Below, piece by piece: positions 1 through 9,196 of a stretch of 64,000 nucleotides of DNA. Source of the stretch: Herpetosiphon llansteffanensis (GTDB taxonomy: Bacteria > Chloroflexota > Chloroflexia > Chloroflexales > Herpetosiphonaceae); the NCBI RefSeq assembly GCF_003205875.1, contig NZ_PUBZ01000044.1, positions 1-64,000 of the forward strand, written 5' to 3'. The translations under genes were made by a program, and so were the position numbers. Each line of letters starts with the position of its first letter. Position 1 is the stretch's first letter. Below the pieces are notes generated by a model, which was not told where the DNA came from, made no database searches, and saw only the letters and a program-made list of their open reading frames with translations.

Positions 1-278
1 GGGGCTGGGGATCAGGAAGTTTGACTATTGACTATTGACTATGGGATTTTGATAGTTGCAACAAATTTCCGCTAGCCTATAGCATTATTCTCCTTCGTGT
101 CCTTCGCGCTCTTCGTGGTTGAGACGCGATGGATCAGGCTATGGGCTATGGTACCCTTGCAACTCCATTCTACGGTTAAGACCTGAGAATCATTCCAATC
201 GTGATCCGATGGTTGGTGGGGCAATTCTGGGTACGCTTATGGCTAGGGGGTTCTCCAACATTTTGCGGAGGAATACAC
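1..278. repeat. Intergenic repeat block upstream of cydA
   Basis: No gene is supported here. A GACTATT unit is repeated three times at about 21-42. It is followed by phrases of the type TTCGTGTCCTTCGCGCTCTTCGTGG (about 93-118) and GGCTATGGGCTATGG (about 137-151). Close variants recur at 8.8-9.2 kb and 31.4-31.9 kb, so this is a dispersed degenerate repeat family. A promoter for cydA must lie in or beside this block, but no convincing -35/-10 pair was found. Confidence 0.6.
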
Positions 279-1604
279 ATGGATACGTTGACCGCAGCAC
301 GGGCGCAGATGGAAGTCTCGCTCGCGTTTCACATGGTCTTTGCGGCGCTAGGCATTGGCTTTCCCTTGCTGATGGTGATTAGCGAAGGATTGGGCTTGAA
401 AACGGGGCAGGCTCATTATCTTGCGCTGGCCAAAAAATGGGCCAAAGCAACTGCCCTTACCTTTGCGATTGGCGCTGTTTCGGGCACGGCGCTGGCATTC
501 GAACTGGGCTTGCTCTGGCCAACGTTTATGGGGTTTGCTGGCAGCATTATTGGCTCGGCGTTTACGCTTGAAGGCTTTGCCTTTTTTATCGAGGCAATTT
601 TCTTGGGGTTGTATCTGTATGGCTGGAAGCGACTTTCGCCGCTGGCGCACTGGCTAACCGGCATTCCGGTGGCGATTAGCGGCATGCTTTCGGGAGCATT
701 GGTTGTTGCGGCTAATGCTTGGATGCAAACGCCAGTTGGCTTTGATTTGGTCGATGGCAAGGCAGTTAATGTCAATCCGCTTGCGCCGTTTCTCTCGCCT
801 GCGTGGCTTGATATGGCGCTACACTCAACTTTGTCGTGTTATATCGCAACTGGATTTGCAGTGGCTGGCGTGTATGCGATGGGCATGCTCAAAGGCCGCA
901 ACGATCGTTATCATCGCTCGGCATTAACGATTAGCCTTGGTTTGGCGACAGTAACCGCCTTGTTGCAACCAATTAGCGGCCATATTAGCGCCCAGCGCGT
1001 GGCCAAAGATCAACCAGCCAAGTTGGCCGCCATGGAAGCCTTGTTTGAAACCCAAGCTGGCGCACCCTTGTTGATCGGCGGGATTCCCGACCCTGAAACT
1101 GGCGAAATTCACTTTGGAATCGAGATTCCCAAAGCGTTGAGTTTTATGGCAACCAACGACTTTAATGCAGAATTACGCGGTTTAAATAGCTTTCCGCCTG
1201 ATGAACGGCCAAATGTGGTGATTGCCCACATTGCTTTTCAAGTGATGGTTGGGGCTGGATTTGCCTTGATTGGCTTGGGCTTGTGGTTTTGGTGGCGGCG
1301 CTGGCGTGGTAATCTTGTTCTGAGTCGCAAACTATTATGGGCATTAGTGCTTGGCTCGCCATTGGGCTTTTTGGCCTTACAAGCAGGCTGGATTGTGACC
1401 GAGGTTGGCCGCCAGCCGTGGATTATCTACGAGGTGATGCGCACTCGTGATGCAGTAACCACCGTTGATGGCGTGCCACAGGTGTTTTATCTGTTTAGTT
1501 TGTTGTATATTGGGCTGGCAAGTGTGCTGGTTTATTTATTACGTAAACTTGCAACTGGCTATCCAACTGAAGCAAACGAAAGCGAGGCGACCAATGCCGC
1601 TTGA
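279..1604 (+). CDS. cydA: Cytochrome bd ubiquinol oxidase subunit I
   Basis: Heme-bearing quinol oxidase subunit of the inner membrane. Cytochrome bd oxidises quinol and reduces O2 to water with high affinity, without pumping protons. The 441-aa product has about nine membrane segments. His18 matches the high-spin heme ligand, and Glu98 and Glu105 match the conserved acidic residues. NAWMQTPVGF (146-155) and GRQPW are family signatures, and His182 matches the heme b558 ligand. The Q-loop is short, as in non-enteric bd oxidases. An upstream in-frame start exists at 201, but ATG 279 is chosen because GGAGG sits 8 nt before it and the protein then begins where the family begins. It overlaps cydB by 11 nt, which indicates translational coupling. 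Confidence 0.97.
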   Translation: MDTLTAARAQMEVSLAFHMVFAALGIGFPLLMVISEGLGLKTGQAHYLALAKKWAKATALTFAIGAVSGTALAFELGLLWPTFMGFAGSIIGSAFTLEGFAFFIEAIFLGLYLYGWKRLSPLAHWLTGIPVAISGMLSGALVVAANAWMQTPVGFDLVDGKAVNVNPLAPFLSPAWLDMALHSTLSCYIATGFAVAGVYAMGMLKGRNDRYHRSALTISLGLATVTALLQPISGHISAQRVAKDQPAKLAAMEALFETQAGAPLLIGGIPDPETGEIHFGIEIPKALSFMATNDFNAELRGLNSFPPDERPNVVIAHIAFQVMVGAGFALIGLGLWFWWRRWRGNLVLSRKLLWALVLGSPLGFLALQAGWIVTEVGRQPWIIYEVMRTRDAVTTVDGVPQVFYLFSLLYIGLASVLVYLLRKLATGYPTEANESEATNAA

Positions 1605-2604
1605 AGTGATTGTGGCCGCAATTGGCTTGCTGGGAGTCATCACCTATGCGATTTTGGCTGGAGCAGACTTTGGCGGCGGCATTTGGGATTTATTCGCGTG
1701 GGGGCCACGGCGGGCACAGCAACGTGATGCCATTGCCCATGCGGTTGGCCCCGTGTGGGAAGCAAATCATGTTTGGCTAATTTTTATTATCGTATTGCTG
1801 TTTACAGGCTTTCCGACGGCCTTCGCCGCCTTGAGCGTTGGCTTATTTGCGCCCTTTCATATTGCGCTCTTGGGCATTATTCTGCGCGGGGCGGCATTCG
1901 TTTTTCGGGCATATAGCCCGCAAAAAGCGCAAGAGCCAAGCCAAAGTAGCCAACGTTGGGGCACGATTTTTGGCGCAGCCAGCGTGATCACACCAGTGAT
2001 TTTGGGCATGGCTTTGAGCGCGGTTTCTGCAGGCCAATTGCGGGTGATTGATGGCGTTGTGCAAAGTGAAGGCATTGTTTGGCTCACGCCGTTGGCGATT
2101 GCCATGGGCTTATTGGCCTTGGCGTTATGTGCCTATCTCGCGGCGGTGTATATGACGCTTGAAACCCGCGACGAACTGCAAGCAGATTTTCGCCAACGAG
2201 CGTTACTCGCAGGCACAGCAGTGGTTGGCCTCTCGCTTTTGAGTTTGCCCTTGCTGTATTTCAAGGCCCAACATTTGTGGGATGGCTTGATTAGCTTGCG
2301 GGCTGCGCCTGTGCTGGCGGTTGGAGTAGTTGCAGCTTTAATTTCGGGCTGGGCCTTGTTGCGTTGGCGCTTTCAACTGGCACGCGGCGCAGCAATTGTG
2401 CAAATTAGCTGCTTGTTGGCAGGCTGGGGCATTGCCCAATATCCCTATATTATTTACCCCGATGTGACCTTGGCAGCAGCAGCAGCACCGCGAGCAAGCT
2501 TGATTTTTATTTTGGTGGCCTTGCCGTTGGGCTTGTTAATGTTGTTGCCATCGCTGTGGTTTTTGTTCAAAGTGTTTAAAAGTGCGCCGCTTGAGGATGT
2601 ATAG
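1594..2604 (+). CDS. cydB: Cytochrome bd ubiquinol oxidase subunit II
   Basis: Partner of CydA in the bd-type terminal oxidase, a 336-aa polytopic membrane protein. The N-terminus shows the family signature GADFGGGIWDLF (about 22-33), followed by conserved WEANHVWLIF, and the protein has eight or nine hydrophobic segments. The open frame extends upstream inside cydA, but the CydB family begins at MPLEVIV, which places the start at 1594, overlapping the end of cydA (AGCGAGG lies before it). No cydC/cydD assembly transporter follows in this window. A GC-rich hairpin lies 28 nt after the stop. Confidence 0.96.
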   Translation: MPLEVIVAAIGLLGVITYAILAGADFGGGIWDLFAWGPRRAQQRDAIAHAVGPVWEANHVWLIFIIVLLFTGFPTAFAALSVGLFAPFHIALLGIILRGAAFVFRAYSPQKAQEPSQSSQRWGTIFGAASVITPVILGMALSAVSAGQLRVIDGVVQSEGIVWLTPLAIAMGLLALALCAYLAAVYMTLETRDELQADFRQRALLAGTAVVGLSLLSLPLLYFKAQHLWDGLISLRAAPVLAVGVVAALISGWALLRWRFQLARGAAIVQISCLLAGWGIAQYPYIIYPDVTLAAAAAPRASLIFILVALPLGLLMLLPSLWFLFKVFKSAPLEDV

Positions 2605-2631
2605 ACTGCGATCTATAGTATGAGATCGGGA

Positions 2632-2661
2632 AACGTAGGGGGCATATGGCCCCCCTGCGTT
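2632..2661 (+). terminator. Hairpin after cydB
   Basis: AACG-T-AGGGGGC pairs with GCCCCC(C)T-G-CGTT around a short ATAT loop. There is no clean T-tract, so this may be a weak or Rho-assisted end of the cydAB transcript. Confidence 0.45.
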
Positions 2662-2723
2662 GCAAAAATATGCATGTTGTGGATTACGTATCTCTCTAGT
2701 GCCCGATCCCCGATCCCCAAATC

Positions 2724-3110
2724 TCACGGTTGCGGCTGAGTATCAATTTCGAGCCAAGCGCCACGATCGTCGGGGAATATCATTGTCAGAATTGCAAATT
2801 TCTGGCCGTTAATCACCAAAGGTTGCTCCAACGAAACCGTTTGTTTTTCGCCAACGACCTCAAATTGCTGAGGGCGAACCTCGATGATTGCCGTGGTTTC
2901 GCCGCGTTTAAAACTGGTTAAGTGCAACCAAACCCCTGGCTGAAACTCGCTTGGTGGTACACCTCGTTTCAAAATAAAACTATCGGGCTTGGTCTGCGCA
3001 TATTCAGGCAGGGCTGGGTTGGTAATTGAGGTTGGTTCGGTAGTCATACCACATGCTCCTACTATCACGAACAAACTTAACATCAAAATTCGTTGTAAAA
3101 GCTGCTGCAT
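2724..3110 (-). CDS. Small predicted lipoprotein, unknown function
   Basis: 128-aa product with a short hydrophobic signal and a lipobox (VGAC, Cys20), so it is probably an exported lipid-anchored protein. The mature part is mostly beta-prone and shows no domain I recognise; the central stretch FQPGVWLHLTSF and the C-terminal GAWLEIDTQ are the most structured-looking segments. It is a single gene read towards cydB, with a strong promoter 106-135 nt upstream on the same strand. Function is not known. Confidence 0.75.
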   Translation of the reverse strand: MQQLLQRILMLSLFVIVGACGMTTEPTSITNPALPEYAQTKPDSFILKRGVPPSEFQPGVWLHLTSFKRGETTAIIEVRPQQFEVVGEKQTVSLEQPLVINGQKFAILTMIFPDDRGAWLEIDTQPQP

Positions 3111-3215
3111 GGGCTTTTAGTCCTTTTCGTTAACTGCAACTTGATGCTCATTAACCTTAAAGTGATCATTGGATGCGGAAGTAGGAGGCAAAAGGTGCTC
3201 AATCAATCACAAATG

Positions 3216-3245
3216 AATATACCAAAAACTGCAATCAATTGTCAA
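3216..3245 (-). promoter_or_regulatory. Sigma-A-type promoter for the 2.7-kb lipoprotein gene
   Basis: On the minus strand TTGACA (3245-3240) is followed by 18 nt and TATATT (3221-3216). It directs transcription into the lipoprotein gene that starts at 3110, leaving a leader of about 100 nt. The rest of 3111-3356 is AT-rich and shows no gene. Confidence 0.65.
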
Positions 3246-3356
3246 TAACATAGCGCTATAATAGTCGTTTAGATACAATTTTTAGTATTTTTTCTTGTTA
3301 GGAATTATTGAGGCATTGTATGCGAGAGCAGAGCGGATGTAGTTTCCACCAACAAA

Positions 3357-3388
3357 AAACGCAGGGGTTTTTAAGCCTCCCTGCGTTT
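3357..3388 (-). terminator. Rho-independent terminator after the acyltransferase gene
   Basis: A ten-pair stem, AAACGCAGGG with CCCTGCGTTT. Read on the minus strand it is followed by TTTTTTG. It ends the plsC-like gene, 24 nt after its stop codon. Confidence 0.8.
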
Positions 3389-3411
3389 CAACCATGCGCT
3401 GAAAAAAACGT

Positions 3412-4038
3412 TTATTCTTCTTTGGGGGCTTTAATTTGGACAGTGCCTTCTTGGGCAGGGAAGCGGCCAGCAGACATGCGTTCGTAGAATTCGCGCAACA
3501 CTGCAAAATCGGCCTCAATATCGCCTGTTGGGTGCAGTAACGGGCCAAAACCAAGCACTTTGCGTTTGTAGTTGATATAGCTCATGCAAATCGGAATTTT
3601 GGCGTTCAAAGCGATATAGTAAAAGCCTGTTTTCCAGTGATCGGTTGCTTTGCGCGTGCCTTCAGGCGCAACCACCAAGACCAATTTTTCGTGGCGTTCG
3701 ATCTCATCGACGACTTGTTGCACCGCGTTGTAGGTTTTATCGCGGCGAATCGGAATCCCGCCCAACCAGCGCATCAAGGTTTTAAAGGGAAAGCGAAACA
3801 GCGAATGCTTGCCAATCCAATAAATTGGCAGTTGGCGCGAAAAGGTTGCCAACAACATCACCGCAAAATCCCAGTTTGACGTGTGATAGGCCCCAATCGC
3901 AATCCATTTTGGTTCAGTTGGGATTGTACCTTCGACGTGCCAACCAAAAACTTTGAGGAAAAACTGCGCGAGCCAACGTAACGGACGGCCTGGTTGTAAC
4001 GACATCCGCGATGGACGAAAGCCACGAAATCGCTTCAT
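3412..4038 (-). CDS. 1-acylglycerol-3-phosphate acyltransferase-like protein (PlsC family)
   Basis: 208-aa membrane-associated acyltransferase, predicted to move an acyl chain to a lysophospholipid or related glycerolipid. The catalytic HX4D motif is present as HTSNWD (near residue 57). The glycerophosphate-binding PEGTR block (near residue 126) and the proline-bearing GGIPIRRDK block lie further on. A start 14 codons upstream is possible, but ATG 4038 has AGGAA at good spacing and begins the natural N-terminus. It follows hisS by 50 nt on the same strand and ends at a clear terminator. Substrate specificity cannot be read from the sequence. Confidence 0.85.
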   Translation of the reverse strand: MKRFRGFRPSRMSLQPGRPLRWLAQFFLKVFGWHVEGTIPTEPKWIAIGAYHTSNWDFAVMLLATFSRQLPIYWIGKHSLFRFPFKTLMRWLGGIPIRRDKTYNAVQQVVDEIERHEKLVLVVAPEGTRKATDHWKTGFYYIALNAKIPICMSYINYKRKVLGFGPLLHPTGDIEADFAVLREFYERMSAGRFPAQEGTVQIKAPKEE

Positions 4039-4088
4039 TGATGGTTCCTGTTGGGGCGGCAAGCCTACACCTGCCGCCAAAGGCTGAA

Positions 4089-5393
4089 TTAGAGAGCGGT
4101 TTTGATCGCCGCTACGATCGCATCACGCGCCACTGCTTGCTGCTCGCCAGTGCGCAAATCTTTCAATTGCACCACGCCAGCAGCCAAATCGTCGGGGCCA
4201 AGCACGAGGGCAAAATTGGCACCCTTGCGATCAGCCTCTTTGAATTGGTTGGCAATTTTAACTGGATTATAGGCGGTGAGCACGCTCAGCCCTGCGGCGC
4301 GTAATTCGCCAGCCAAGCGCAAGCTTTCGTTCTGAAAATCGCTTGCAAACAGCGTTACATAGGCATCGATCGTGCGTTCTGGGCGTGGCCCCATATTAAG
4401 CTCAAGCATCAAATCAAACAAGCGCTCAAGCCCAAAGGCACAGCCAACCGTGGGTAACGAACGCTTGCTGAACATGCCAACCAAATTGTCGTAGCGCCCG
4501 CCACCTAATAACGATCCCATCGGCGGTGAATCGAGCACGGCTTCAAAGACACAGCCCGTATAGTAGGATAAGCCACGAGCCAAGCTGGGCGAAATCGTAA
4601 AGCTATCTGCCGGCACACCAAAGCTGGTCAATACATCGCAGATGGTGCGCAACGCTGCCACGGCGGCCAACGCAGGCGCATCATTGGCGAGCACACTTTC
4701 CATCTCGGCTAAAACTGCATCAACCGAGCCGCTAATGCCAACAAAATGCAAAACCCGCTCGGCAGCTTCAGCACTCACACCGCTTTTGAGCAATTCGTTG
4801 CGCACGCCGTCGTTGCCAATTTTATCGAGCTTGTCGATGGCGCGATAGACACCGCCAGCCTCGTTTTCAGCAACCCCAGCTACGCGAGCCAAGCCACTTA
4901 AAATCTCGCGGTGATTGAGCAAAACCTTTGCGCCAGTAAAACCAATCGCCCGCAAGCCTTCGACCACCACCGCCACGATTTCTGCATCGGCGATTGGGCT
5001 ATCTACGCCGACGATATCAGCGTCGAGCTGCCAAAATTCACGGTAGCGGCCTCGGGCTTGGCGTTCGCCACGGAAGGATTGACCAAGTGCATAGCGTTTG
5101 AAAGGCATAGTCAATTTGCCTTCGTTTTGGGCCACAACCCGCGCCAATGGCACGGTTTGGTCGTAGCGCAGGGTTAACGCATCGTCACCATATTTCAAAC
5201 GATAGAGCAATTTTTCTTCGTCGCCAATTTTGCCCTCAAGCGTGTCCGAGTATTCGACAATTGGCGTGGAAAGTGGTTCAAACCCATAGCGCTCTAAAAC
5301 ACCAATTAAGGTGTCGGTGATAAAACGCCGCAAGCGCATGGCTTCTGGCAGGTGGTCGCGCATGCCTTTGTAGGCGCGAGGAGTAATTGGCAT
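4089..5393 (-). CDS. hisS: Histidine-tRNA ligase
   Basis: Class II aminoacyl-tRNA synthetase that charges tRNA-His in the cytoplasm, 434 aa, normal for the family. Motif 1 is near the N-terminus, and the ATP/histidine-site strand ALTLRYDQTVPLAR is at about 72-85. Motif 2 is FRGERQARGRYREFWQ. The HisA/HisB signatures are GLSYYTGCVFE and GGGRYDNLVG, and motif 3 is GCAFGLERL. The anticodon-binding domain fills the last 90 residues. AAGGAA precedes the ATG. It starts 41 nt after the stop of the solute-binding protein gene, so readthrough is possible. Confidence 0.97.
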   Translation of the reverse strand: MPITPRAYKGMRDHLPEAMRLRRFITDTLIGVLERYGFEPLSTPIVEYSDTLEGKIGDEEKLLYRLKYGDDALTLRYDQTVPLARVVAQNEGKLTMPFKRYALGQSFRGERQARGRYREFWQLDADIVGVDSPIADAEIVAVVVEGLRAIGFTGAKVLLNHREILSGLARVAGVAENEAGGVYRAIDKLDKIGNDGVRNELLKSGVSAEAAERVLHFVGISGSVDAVLAEMESVLANDAPALAAVAALRTICDVLTSFGVPADSFTISPSLARGLSYYTGCVFEAVLDSPPMGSLLGGGRYDNLVGMFSKRSLPTVGCAFGLERLFDLMLELNMGPRPERTIDAYVTLFASDFQNESLRLAGELRAAGLSVLTAYNPVKIANQFKEADRKGANFALVLGPDDLAAGVVQLKDLRTGEQQAVARDAIVAAIKTAL

Positions 5394-5434
5394 AAATTCG
5401 GTTCCTTATGACAGGGCACAACGCCCCAACAGCG

Positions 5435-7045
5435 CTAGCGCTTGAGCGAAACGCCAGTTAAATCAAGCTCGCCCAAGGCAGTAATGGTGTAGCCATCGAC
5501 ATACGATTTTACCAAGGAATAATCGACACTATGCATCAGCGGAATAACCACAAAATCGCTGAGCAATTGTTCCTCTGCTTGGCGATAGAGTGCGCCACGT
5601 TTGTCGGCATCAGCTTCGGCCTTGGCTTGCTCAATCAATTGATCAAATTGGCTATTGCTATAGTTTGTGCGGTTGTATTGGCCATTGCTGCCAAACAACA
5701 CCTCTAAAAAGTTCTGGGGATCAGGATAATCGGCGATCCAGCTGAGATCGTACAAATGGTAGTTATCGCGTTCGAGCGCTGCCAAATAATCGCCAAATTG
5801 ATCTTGACCACGAATTTCAATCGTCACGCCAAGCTCATCTTTGGCAATTTGGGCTAGCAAACCAACGCCGCTGCCGCTGCTATAGCCAATGATCGGCGGA
5901 AATTTATCGACGCTGCCATAGCTCGATTCGCTGATCAATTGTTTGGCGCGGGCAATATCGGCGCGTGGCTCAGGCAAGCGCTCTGGCTCAGCTCCAGGCA
6001 TACCAGGCGGCAAAATCCCACGGGCAGCAACAACCGAACCATTGTAGGAAACATCGGCCAATTTCACCCGATCGATCAACAAATAAAAGGCTTCGCGCAC
6101 TTTGGGATCGTCGAATGGCGGTTGGTTGACGTTCAAGCCAATGTAGCTCAATTGGAGCTGTGGCGTGACGCGCAATTCAGCGTGTAATGGATCAGCTGCA
6201 TCATTAATCCGATCAAGATCATAGGTGCCAATCGCGGTTACGTCGATTTCGCCTTGCTCGTATAAACCCAACGGATTGCTGCCTTCAGCGCCAATCAGAT
6301 AGGTAATGCGATCCAATTTGGGGGCGCTGCCATAGTAGTATGGGTTAGGCACAAGCTCCATGCGGCGGCGATGGTTCCACAAATCGAGGGTAAACGGGCC
6401 AGAGCCATTGGGCTTTTCGCGCCAAGCGCTATTGCCCTCAACCGTGCGCCGATCAAGCACAAAGGCTGGTGGGTGGGTCAATTTGAGCAAAAACAGCGAG
6501 CTTGGCTGGCGCAGCGTAATTTCGATCGTCTGATCATCAACGACCTTGACCCCGCTGAGTGAGCTAGCTTTGCCAGTTACTTTTTCGAGCACGCCAGCAA
6601 TATCATCGAGGTAGGTTGGCGAAACAATCGAACCAATACTGGGGTCGGTCGCTCGCTCGAGGCTCCAGCGCACATCTTCGGCAGTCAGCGGCGTGCCATC
6701 TGCAAAGCGAGTATTGCTGCGCAATTTGAAGGTATAGACCGTGCCATCAGCAGAAACATCGATCGTTTCGGCCAAATCGGGCACAGCCTCAAGATCGTTG
6801 TTGAGTGTTACCAAGCCACTAAACATCAAGCGCGCAATAAAGCCGCTGGTCGTATCGCCAACCAAGGCGGGGTCAATCGTGGCCGGATCGTCGCCTAAAG
6901 TCAGAATAAAGTTGCCACCACCGCCAGCTTGGCTTTGGGCGGCTGGAGTTGGCGCAGGTGCAGGCACTGAAGTTGGGCTGTTGCCAACTGCGCAGCCAAC
7001 CAAACTGGTCAGCAATAATCCCACAATTGAAAGACGTTTAAACAT
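5435..7045 (-). CDS. ABC transporter substrate-binding lipoprotein, peptide/DppA-OppA family
   Basis: 536-aa extracytoplasmic solute-binding protein of SBP family 5, expected to capture peptides or similar solutes for an ABC importer. It has a lipobox at Cys18 (SLVGC), then a Pro/Ala/Gln/Gly-rich linker. The family fold follows, with the signature TPLTAEDVRWSLERA around residue 120 and the C-terminal YPDPQNFLEVLFGS block. ATG 7045 is preferred to the longer frame because GAGGAAG lies just upstream and the signal peptide starts there. No permease or ATPase gene is next to it, so the cognate transporter must be elsewhere. Confidence 0.92.
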   Translation of the reverse strand: MFKRLSIVGLLLTSLVGCAVGNSPTSVPAPAPTPAAQSQAGGGGNFILTLGDDPATIDPALVGDTTSGFIARLMFSGLVTLNNDLEAVPDLAETIDVSADGTVYTFKLRSNTRFADGTPLTAEDVRWSLERATDPSIGSIVSPTYLDDIAGVLEKVTGKASSLSGVKVVDDQTIEITLRQPSSLFLLKLTHPPAFVLDRRTVEGNSAWREKPNGSGPFTLDLWNHRRRMELVPNPYYYGSAPKLDRITYLIGAEGSNPLGLYEQGEIDVTAIGTYDLDRINDAADPLHAELRVTPQLQLSYIGLNVNQPPFDDPKVREAFYLLIDRVKLADVSYNGSVVAARGILPPGMPGAEPERLPEPRADIARAKQLISESSYGSVDKFPPIIGYSSGSGVGLLAQIAKDELGVTIEIRGQDQFGDYLAALERDNYHLYDLSWIADYPDPQNFLEVLFGSNGQYNRTNYSNSQFDQLIEQAKAEADADKRGALYRQAEEQLLSDFVVIPLMHSVDYSLVKSYVDGYTITALGELDLTGVSLKR

Positions 7046-7104
7046 AGCACTTCCTCGCTCAGATCCCGTCCACAAGCGACGGTTGAACTATTATAGTACA
7101 CACA

Positions 7105-7134
7105 AATGGCACGAAGAACGCCCTTCGTGCCATT
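7105..7134 (-). terminator. Hairpin between the dehydratase and the solute-binding protein genes
   Basis: A perfect 12-pair stem, AATGGCACGAAG with CTTCGTGCCATT, lies 21 nt after the dehydratase stop on the minus strand. It lacks a long T-tract but is well placed to end the glycosyltransferase-dehydratase transcript. Confidence 0.6.
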
Positions 7135-7154
7135 CTAGGTCAGCAGCAAATGGC

Positions 7155-7445
7155 TTATTGGGCTGCGGCAAACAGCTGATCGATCGTATCGGCCAAATCA
7201 AAATCTTTTTCGGTAATGCCCTTTGCATCGTGGGTCGAGAGGGCAATTGTGACCTTATTATAGCGAATGTCAATATCCGGATGATGATTGACTTCCTCAG
7301 CAGCATCGGCAATCTGCCGCACAAACTCAATTGCAAATGGAAAGGTTGCAAGGCTGTAGGTTTTGCTAATTTGGCCATCGACGATCGTCCAATCGCTGCG
7401 TTGCTCTAATGCTTGCTGCAATGCTGCCTTCGCCAAAACTGGCAT
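7155..7445 (-). CDS. 4a-hydroxytetrahydrobiopterin dehydratase (pterin-4-alpha-carbinolamine dehydratase)
   Basis: Small cytoplasmic enzyme that dehydrates 4a-hydroxytetrahydropterin so the cofactor can be recycled after aromatic amino acid hydroxylation. The 96-aa length is typical. The active-site histidine block EEVNHHPDIDIRYNKV is complete and the C-terminal helix TEKDFDLADTID fits the family. ATG 7445 is chosen over longer frames because AAAGGAG lies 5-6 nt upstream. It begins 27 nt after the glycosyltransferase gene, so the two are probably one transcript, although no pathway link is obvious. No phenylalanine hydroxylase gene is in the window. Confidence 0.92.
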   Translation of the reverse strand: MPVLAKAALQQALEQRSDWTIVDGQISKTYSLATFPFAIEFVRQIADAAEEVNHHPDIDIRYNKVTIALSTHDAKGITEKDFDLADTIDQLFAAAQ

Positions 7446-7471
7446 AGTCACTCCTTTGTCGACACTTGGCG

Positions 7472-8743
7472 CTACATGGCTCCAACCACATCGGCATATG
7501 GTTCGCCACACACCACATGATCATACAATTCACGAATCTCGTGAGCGACGGCGGCCCAGCTATAGCCTTGGGCTGCTCGCACGCCGTTACGGCCTAATTG
7601 TAAACGCAATGGCTCATCATTCAAGAGCAAACTAATTTTTTCGGCCAAAGCTTCGGGATCTTCGCGCGGCACCAATAGGCCAGTTTCGCCATCGCGCACG
7701 GTGTAGCGCAACCCGCCAACGTTGGAAGCGATCACAGGTGTGCCACAAGCCATGGCTTCGAGCGCCACCATGCCAAATGATTCGTAGTGTGATGGCACCA
7801 CGACCATATCGGCGGCGCTATAAAACAAAGGCAATTTACGCTGATCTTGCGAGCCTTGGAAGGTGACTAAATTACCAATGCCCAATTCGCCCTGCAAACG
7901 CCGCAAACGCCGCATCTCACTGCCCCATTGATCAGGTGTTTCGCGCCGATCGCCGCCAATGATGGCCAAACAAATATCGCCACGCAAGCTTGGTTGTTGC
8001 TCAGCCAACAAGGCTATTGAACGCAACAACGTATCAATCCCTTTGAGCGGCTCGATGCGGCCAACAAATAGCAACATGCGATGCGGATGCGGTGGAACGC
8101 CTAACTCTTTGCGTGCAACATGATGATCAATGGGGTGAAAATGATCAACATCAACCCCACAAGGCACAACCACAATTCGTTCCATGTCGGCGGCATAATG
8201 TTCGAGCATTTGGGCGCGATCAAGCGGCGTGGCCGCCACCACTCGATCAACCTCTTGCAACAACATGCGTTCAATTGCGATCCGTTGCTCGGTTTCAGCC
8301 TCATCGCCTCGGGCAATCGTATTTTTCATCGCGCCCAAGGTGTGAAACATATGGATGACTGGCGTGCCCCAAGCATGGCGCAACTCGAGCGCGGCAACGC
8401 CAGAGAGCCAATAATGGCTATGGACCACATCGTAATGAATATCTTCGCCATCAGCCACGCAGCGAATCCGATGCACAAACTCTGGCAGATAATCTAAAAC
8501 CCAATTTTTATCGTAGGGTGCGGCGGGACCAACCCGCACCGCAAAAACGCGCACATTGGGCGCGAGATTGGTAATCAACGGCGTGTTTGGGTCTTGCGAA
8601 CGGGTGTAGATATCGACTGCAACCCCTTGACGACCCAACTCACGGCTTAATTCACGAACATAGACATTCATTCCGCCGGCTTCTTTCCCACCCAAAGCAG
8701 CCAGAGGGCTTGAATGGACACTCAACATTGCAACGCGGCGCAC
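7472..8743 (-). CDS. GT4-family glycosyltransferase (MshA/sucrose-phosphate-synthase-like)
   Basis: 423-aa cytoplasmic retaining glycosyltransferase with two Rossmann domains. The N-terminal GGKEAGGMNVYVREL loop is typical of the MshA/SPS-like branch and contacts the acceptor and nucleotide sugar. The EX7E motif is ESFGMVALE (about 332-340), followed by ACGTPVIAS. The GTG start at 8743 is chosen because GGGAGG lies 5 nt before it; the longer frame would read through the GAAGGAT repeats and has no family match. The acceptor is uncertain: D-inositol-3-phosphate, sugar phosphates and lipid-linked sugars are all used by this branch. Confidence 0.9.
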   Translation of the reverse strand: MRRVAMLSVHSSPLAALGGKEAGGMNVYVRELSRELGRQGVAVDIYTRSQDPNTPLITNLAPNVRVFAVRVGPAAPYDKNWVLDYLPEFVHRIRCVADGEDIHYDVVHSHYWLSGVAALELRHAWGTPVIHMFHTLGAMKNTIARGDEAETEQRIAIERMLLQEVDRVVAATPLDRAQMLEHYAADMERIVVVPCGVDVDHFHPIDHHVARKELGVPPHPHRMLLFVGRIEPLKGIDTLLRSIALLAEQQPSLRGDICLAIIGGDRRETPDQWGSEMRRLRRLQGELGIGNLVTFQGSQDQRKLPLFYSAADMVVVPSHYESFGMVALEAMACGTPVIASNVGGLRYTVRDGETGLLVPREDPEALAEKISLLLNDEPLRLQLGRNGVRAAQGYSWAAVAHEIRELYDHVVCGEPYADVVGAM

Positions 8744-9196
8744 AGCTACCTCCCGTGTGTGGTTTCTGCCATCAGCATACCACGAAACGGGCCATGCCTT
8801 CTGAAGGATGAAGGATGAAGGATGAAGGATGAGGGATGAGGGATGAACGCAAAAGTCAAAAGTCAAAAAGAACAGAGAACATAGGGAGTTAAATTTAACG
8901 CAGCGGCGCAGAGAAACGAGGCTATGGGCTGTTGGCTATTGGCTAGCGGAACATTGATTAAAATCCCCAACAATCTCACATAGCCAAAAGCCTAGAGCCT
9001 ATAGCCTCATCTTCGTGCCCTTCGCGCTCTTCGCGGTTTCATGCTTCGTGGATCAATCCTTTAATGCAGAGGCGCAGAGCGACCGAAGGATGAAGGATGA
9101 AGGATGAAGCCTATAGCCCCATCTTCGTGCTCTTCGCGGTTTCGGGCCTTCGTATCCTTCGTGGCGAAAAATCTACCTGATCCCCGACCCCTACCC
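8744..9196. repeat. Degenerate repeat block (GAAGGAT and TTCGTG families)
   Basis: No gene is supported. The unit GAAGGAT is repeated about four times from 8803 and then changes to GAGGGAT. AAAAGTCAAAAGTCAAAAAG and CATAGGGAGTTAAATTTAACG follow. Then come phrases built from CTATGGGCT/TTGGCTA, and two copies of a CTTCGTGC(CC)TTCGCG-CTCTTCGCGGTTTC segment near 9010-9045 and 9121-9150. The same vocabulary recurs at 1-150 and 31.4-31.9 kb. The promoter of the glycosyltransferase must lie at its left edge. Confidence 0.75.

Noticed and set aside
8803-8850. Possible CRISPR-like array in the GAAGGAT repeats
   Set aside because: Units are 7 bp and contiguous, with no spacers and no cas genes.
8744-8866. 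Extended N-terminus of the glycosyltransferase in the open frame
   Set aside because: These 41 codons read through GAAGGAT repeats and unrelated spacer, and a good GTG start with GGGAGG lies at 8743.
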